From Deltaproteobacteria bacterium (GTDB lineage Bacteria > Desulfobacterota > Anaeroferrophillalia > Anaeroferrophillales > Tharpellaceae): a stretch of 8,010 bases of DNA. Both the position numbers and the translations under genes were made by a program. Below are positions 6,047-8,010 of this stretch, in pieces; the stretch's first letter is position 1, and each line of letters begins with the position of its first letter. Below the pieces are notes generated by a model. It had not been told where the DNA came from. It worked only from the letters and a program-made list of their open reading frames with translations, and did not search any database. The stretch spans positions 1-8,010 of the forward strand of contig JAUVDU010000055.1 of the NCBI GenBank assembly GCA_030595135.1, written 5' to 3'.

Positions 6047-6120
6047 TTTTGCTTCGCTCACTCAAATACCTAAACTTGATCGAAGTTTTTACCCTTTTGT
6101 ACTGTGAGCGTCAAGCAAAA
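6047..6120. repeat. Large nested inverted repeat upstream of surE
   Basis: The left arm TTTTGCTTCGCTCAC (6047-6061) pairs fully with GTGAGCG plus AAGCAAAA (6104-6120), with a two-base TC bulge at 6111-6112, giving 15 base pairs. The 42-base interior contains a second perfect repeat, AAACTT-GATCG-AAGTTT (6072-6088). No T-tract follows on either strand, so it is not a simple terminator. It overlaps the candidate surE promoter. Confidence 0.6.
6086..6114 (-). promoter_or_regulatory. Candidate sigma70 promoter for the surE operon
   Basis: Read on the minus strand, TTGACG (6109-6114) and TAAAAA (6086-6091) are separated by exactly 17 bases. They match the consensus hexamers at five and four of six positions. 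A transcript would begin near 6079, leaving an untranslated leader of about 68 bases before surE. The -35 lies in the right arm of the large inverted repeat. Confidence 0.4.
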
Positions 6121-6139
6121 GAAACTGGAATCTTCAAGG

Positions 6140-6174
6140 TTGCAATAGAGAACTAAACTCATTATAAAGAGTTT
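6140..6174 (+). promoter_or_regulatory. Candidate promoter with operator-like repeat for the binding-protein gene
   Basis: TTGCAA (6140-6145) and TATAAA (6163-6168) are 17 bases apart and match the sigma70 hexamers at four and five of six positions. AAACTC (6155-6160) and GAGTTT (6169-6174) are a perfect inverted repeat whose eight-base spacer contains the -10, an arrangement typical of repressor operators. A wider pair, AAGGTTG (6136-6142) and CAACCTT (6194-6200), brackets the promoter. Expected transcription start is near 6175, giving a leader of about 54 bases. Confidence 0.45.
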
Positions 6175-6228
6175 CACCATAAGCCTTGCACGCCAACCTT
6201 AAGTAAAATACTGATCTATGAGGCCTCA

Positions 6229-7500
6229 ATGCATAAATCACCGCACCGTAACAAATTATTCCAGGCCCTTCTCGCACTTACCATTCTCCTGAGCCCAATT
6301 TCGCCAAACCCAGCCTCGGCCACTGAACTCGAAAACCTGGTTAATGAAAACCTGTATCAAGAAAACCAATATACTGAAAATCCACAAATTGCAATCCTGC
6401 TGCCATTAAGCGGCCCTTTTGCCCCTCTCGGCCAGGCCTTACAGGAAGGTTTTGCGCATGGCTTTGCTCAACAAATAGGGCCTGACCTAATAAACCATCA
6501 ATACAAAATTCGCTTTCTCGACAGCGAAGGCAGTCCCGAGACCGCCCGTACCCTGATCGCCCTCTTAAGCAGTGAAGGCGAAACCGTGATCGCAGCCGGC
6601 ACGCCATTAAACACCACGGCTTGGGGCGCTAGTAAGGCCTGTGAAGAGGGCGGCCTCCCCTATCTGATTGTCGGTGCCGACCAGAACAATCTGATCAATG
6701 AAAAAAGCATTTTCACGTTTCGTCTAACTCAAACCCAGGCCGCTGATCTGGAGATGCTATCCGCATTTATCGATGCTCAAGAACCGAAAATCCAAAACTT
6801 GGGTATCATCTATAGTGAAAGCCATTGTGCAATACAGCAAGCTCGGCGACTCAGAAAATTCTGCGCCGACAAAAATATCGACCTCGCCATCTGGGAGACC
6901 TACCGTAGTGATGGGCGTAATTTTTACGACCTTTTAAATATCATCAAAGAGCGCCAACCCCAACTTCTCTTTCTCGCCACCAACCCGGCTGCCGGCAAAA
7001 AACTCTGTCAACAGGGACAACGCCTCGAAATATTACCGCCTCTCACTATCGCCACCCCCGTCAACTGCATACCAACGACATCCGCTGAGACCGCACCGGC
7101 AACCCAAGTTGCCAACCGAATCCTCTACCCGACACCATGGCCAACACCGACTGACCAGGAAGATCTTCCCCTGTTGGAAAACTACCTCCAAGCCCAGGGC
7201 TTTGCCGCCGCTGAAGTCATCCTGGAAGTCCTCGCAAAAAGCCCCAACCAAACCTCTGGAGAAATCGTCAAAACTCTGGAAACGACCACCATGACCACGG
7301 TCTACGGCCAAATCAGTTTTTCTGGGCCCGGCCAAGGCCATCAAAACCCCCTTTCATGGTATCTCTGTTCGCATAATGAAGATGGCACAAATCAGGTCAT
7401 CTTCCCACAGCCTCCGGGCCCGGATACAAGCGGGTCAGAAACAGAAACGACAACTCTGGAAACCTCCAGCATCGCCACACCCGACAAAACAAGCCAATAA
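6229..7500 (+). CDS. Exported periplasmic-binding-fold protein (type I; ABC substrate-binding or PBP-activator-like)
   Basis: This 423-residue protein should be secreted to the periplasm. Residues 1-31 form a Sec signal: basic MHKSPHRNK, a hydrophobic core, then an ASA cleavage site before T32. It has no lipobox cysteine. The mature part opens with PQIAILLPLSGPFAPLGQALQEG (52-74), the hallmark of the Leu/Ile/Val-binding family, followed by a first lobe (about 75-175), LGIIYSESHC at the switch (191-200), and a second lobe to about 375. Deltaproteobacterial homologues are named either branched-chain amino acid binding proteins or LpoA-like penicillin-binding-protein activators, and the sequence alone does not decide. 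Six cysteines (138, 200, 212, 260, 280, 380) remain in the mature protein. The tail (393-423) is rich in Pro, Ser and Thr and looks disordered. No permease or ATPase gene is adjacent, which weakens an ABC-uptake role. The SD TGAGG (6219-6223) is five bases before the ATG. Confidence 0.85.
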   Translation: MHKSPHRNKLFQALLALTILLSPISPNPASATELENLVNENLYQENQYTENPQIAILLPLSGPFAPLGQALQEGFAHGFAQQIGPDLINHQYKIRFLDSEGSPETARTLIALLSSEGETVIAAGTPLNTTAWGASKACEEGGLPYLIVGADQNNLINEKSIFTFRLTQTQAADLEMLSAFIDAQEPKIQNLGIIYSESHCAIQQARRLRKFCADKNIDLAIWETYRSDGRNFYDLLNIIKERQPQLLFLATNPAAGKKLCQQGQRLEILPPLTIATPVNCIPTTSAETAPATQVANRILYPTPWPTPTDQEDLPLLENYLQAQGFAAAEVILEVLAKSPNQTSGEIVKTLETTTMTTVYGQISFSGPGQGHQNPLSWYLCSHNEDGTNQVIFPQPPGPDTSGSETETTTLETSSIATPDKTSQ

Positions 7501-7523
7501 ACCACTTGAAAACAACCTGAGTT

Positions 7524-7964
7524 ATGGCGAAAAAAAGCAAAATTCTCTTTTTATGCACCGGAAACTCCTGCCGCAGCCAAATGGCTGAAGCCTGGGCCAG
7601 GTTTTTGAAAAATGATTCCATAGAAGCCTATTCCGCCGGCATCACCGCCCACGGCCTCAACCCGGATGCAATCACCGTCATGCAGGAGAGCGGCCTCAAC
7701 TGCTCGGATTGGCGCAGTAAAACCACGTCTGAGCTACCGCCTGAAATGACGTTTGATTACGTCATCACCCTCTGCGACAACGCCTCCCAAAGCTGTCCCT
7801 TTTTCCCGGCGGCGACCGCCCTCATCCATAAAGGCTTTGACGACCCTCCGACACTGGCCCGCAATGCCACTAATGAAAGAGAACGCTTAGCCCCATATCG
7901 CCGAGTTCGGGATGAACTAAAAACCTTCATCCTCTCCCTGCCCGAAAGCCTCCCTAAACTGTAG
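7524..7964 (+). CDS. arsC: Arsenate reductase, thioredoxin-coupled (low-molecular-weight phosphatase fold)
   Basis: This cytoplasmic enzyme reduces arsenate to arsenite using a cysteine relay recycled by thioredoxin. The 146 residues match the Staphylococcus pI258 type. The P-loop CTGNSCR (11-17) follows a KILFL strand and contains the nucleophile C11 and R17. C84 and C91 in TLCDNASQSCP are the other two relay cysteines, corresponding to C82 and C89 of the staphylococcal enzyme. GFDDPP (104-109) carries the general-acid aspartate. Presence of all three relay cysteines favours arsenate reductase over a low-molecular-weight tyrosine phosphatase. The gene starts 23 bases after the binding-protein gene, so co-transcription is likely. 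The SD is weak (CTGAG just upstream). No arsR, acr3 or arsB is seen before the right edge, 46 bases past the stop codon, and no terminator is visible there. Confidence 0.92.
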   Translation: MAKKSKILFLCTGNSCRSQMAEAWARFLKNDSIEAYSAGITAHGLNPDAITVMQESGLNCSDWRSKTTSELPPEMTFDYVITLCDNASQSCPFFPAATALIHKGFDDPPTLARNATNERERLAPYRRVRDELKTFILSLPESLPKL

Positions 7965-8010
7965 AGACTTCCAAAGATCTTAAAGATAAGTAAGCTGTCC
8001 CCGGAATATG

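Noticed and set aside
6219..6228. Ten-base palindrome TGAGGCCTCA just before the binding-protein start
   Set aside because: It includes the SD and is too short for a stable hairpin with a loop, so it is probably chance.
7033..7344. Minus-strand frame of 103 codons opposite the binding-protein gene
   Set aside because: Shadow of a gene with a clear signal peptide and family motif, and no independent evidence.

Overview
The window carries nine intact protein genes. It looks like chromosome from a Gram-negative anaerobe, most likely a member of the Desulfobacterota (deltaproteobacteria). That placement is inference from gene types: an acyl-CoA dehydrogenase resembling the glutaryl-CoA dehydrogenases of anaerobic aromatic degraders, a CxxC zinc-ribbon membrane protein of a kind common in that group, and Gram-negative export signals. 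No rRNA, tRNA, CRISPR array, insertion sequence or broken gene was seen.

Layout. (1) Positions 46-1209 (-): an acyl-CoA dehydrogenase with a strong Shine-Dalgarno (SD). (2) Positions 1210-1621: a 412-base divergent gap holding one clear inverted repeat. (3) Positions 1622-2335 (+): a zinc-ribbon, single-TM protein of unknown function. Its coding sequence contains a textbook intrinsic terminator facing the minus strand. (4) Positions 2336-2570: a convergent gap with a weak plus-strand terminator and an AT-rich inverted repeat. (5) Positions 6011 down to 2571 (-): five overlapping genes, surE, miaB, a VanZ-like gene, a PHP-domain phosphoesterase and a DUF2288 gene, almost certainly one translationally coupled operon. 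(6) Positions 6012-6228: a divergent promoter region with candidate promoters in both directions and nested inverted repeats. (7) Positions 6229-7964 (+): an exported type-I periplasmic-binding-fold protein, then, 23 bases on, a thioredoxin-coupled-type arsenate reductase (arsC).

How the genes may work together. The five-gene operon combines nucleotide salvage or repair (SurE), tRNA A37 thiomethylation (MiaB), a small membrane protein, a metal-dependent PHP phosphoesterase and a small uncharacterised protein. Overlaps at every junction show co-expression, but no single pathway is evident. The binding protein has no transporter genes beside it inside the window. ArsC would act on arsenate in the cytoplasm, and no other ars gene is visible before the right edge.

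No convincing new defence or mobile system is present. The best leads are the antisense terminator inside the zinc-ribbon gene, the nested inverted repeats in the surE promoter region, and the DUF2288/PHP pair at the end of the operon. Two starts were set from SD placement: TTG at 5259 for miaB and ATG at 3926 for the VanZ-like gene.
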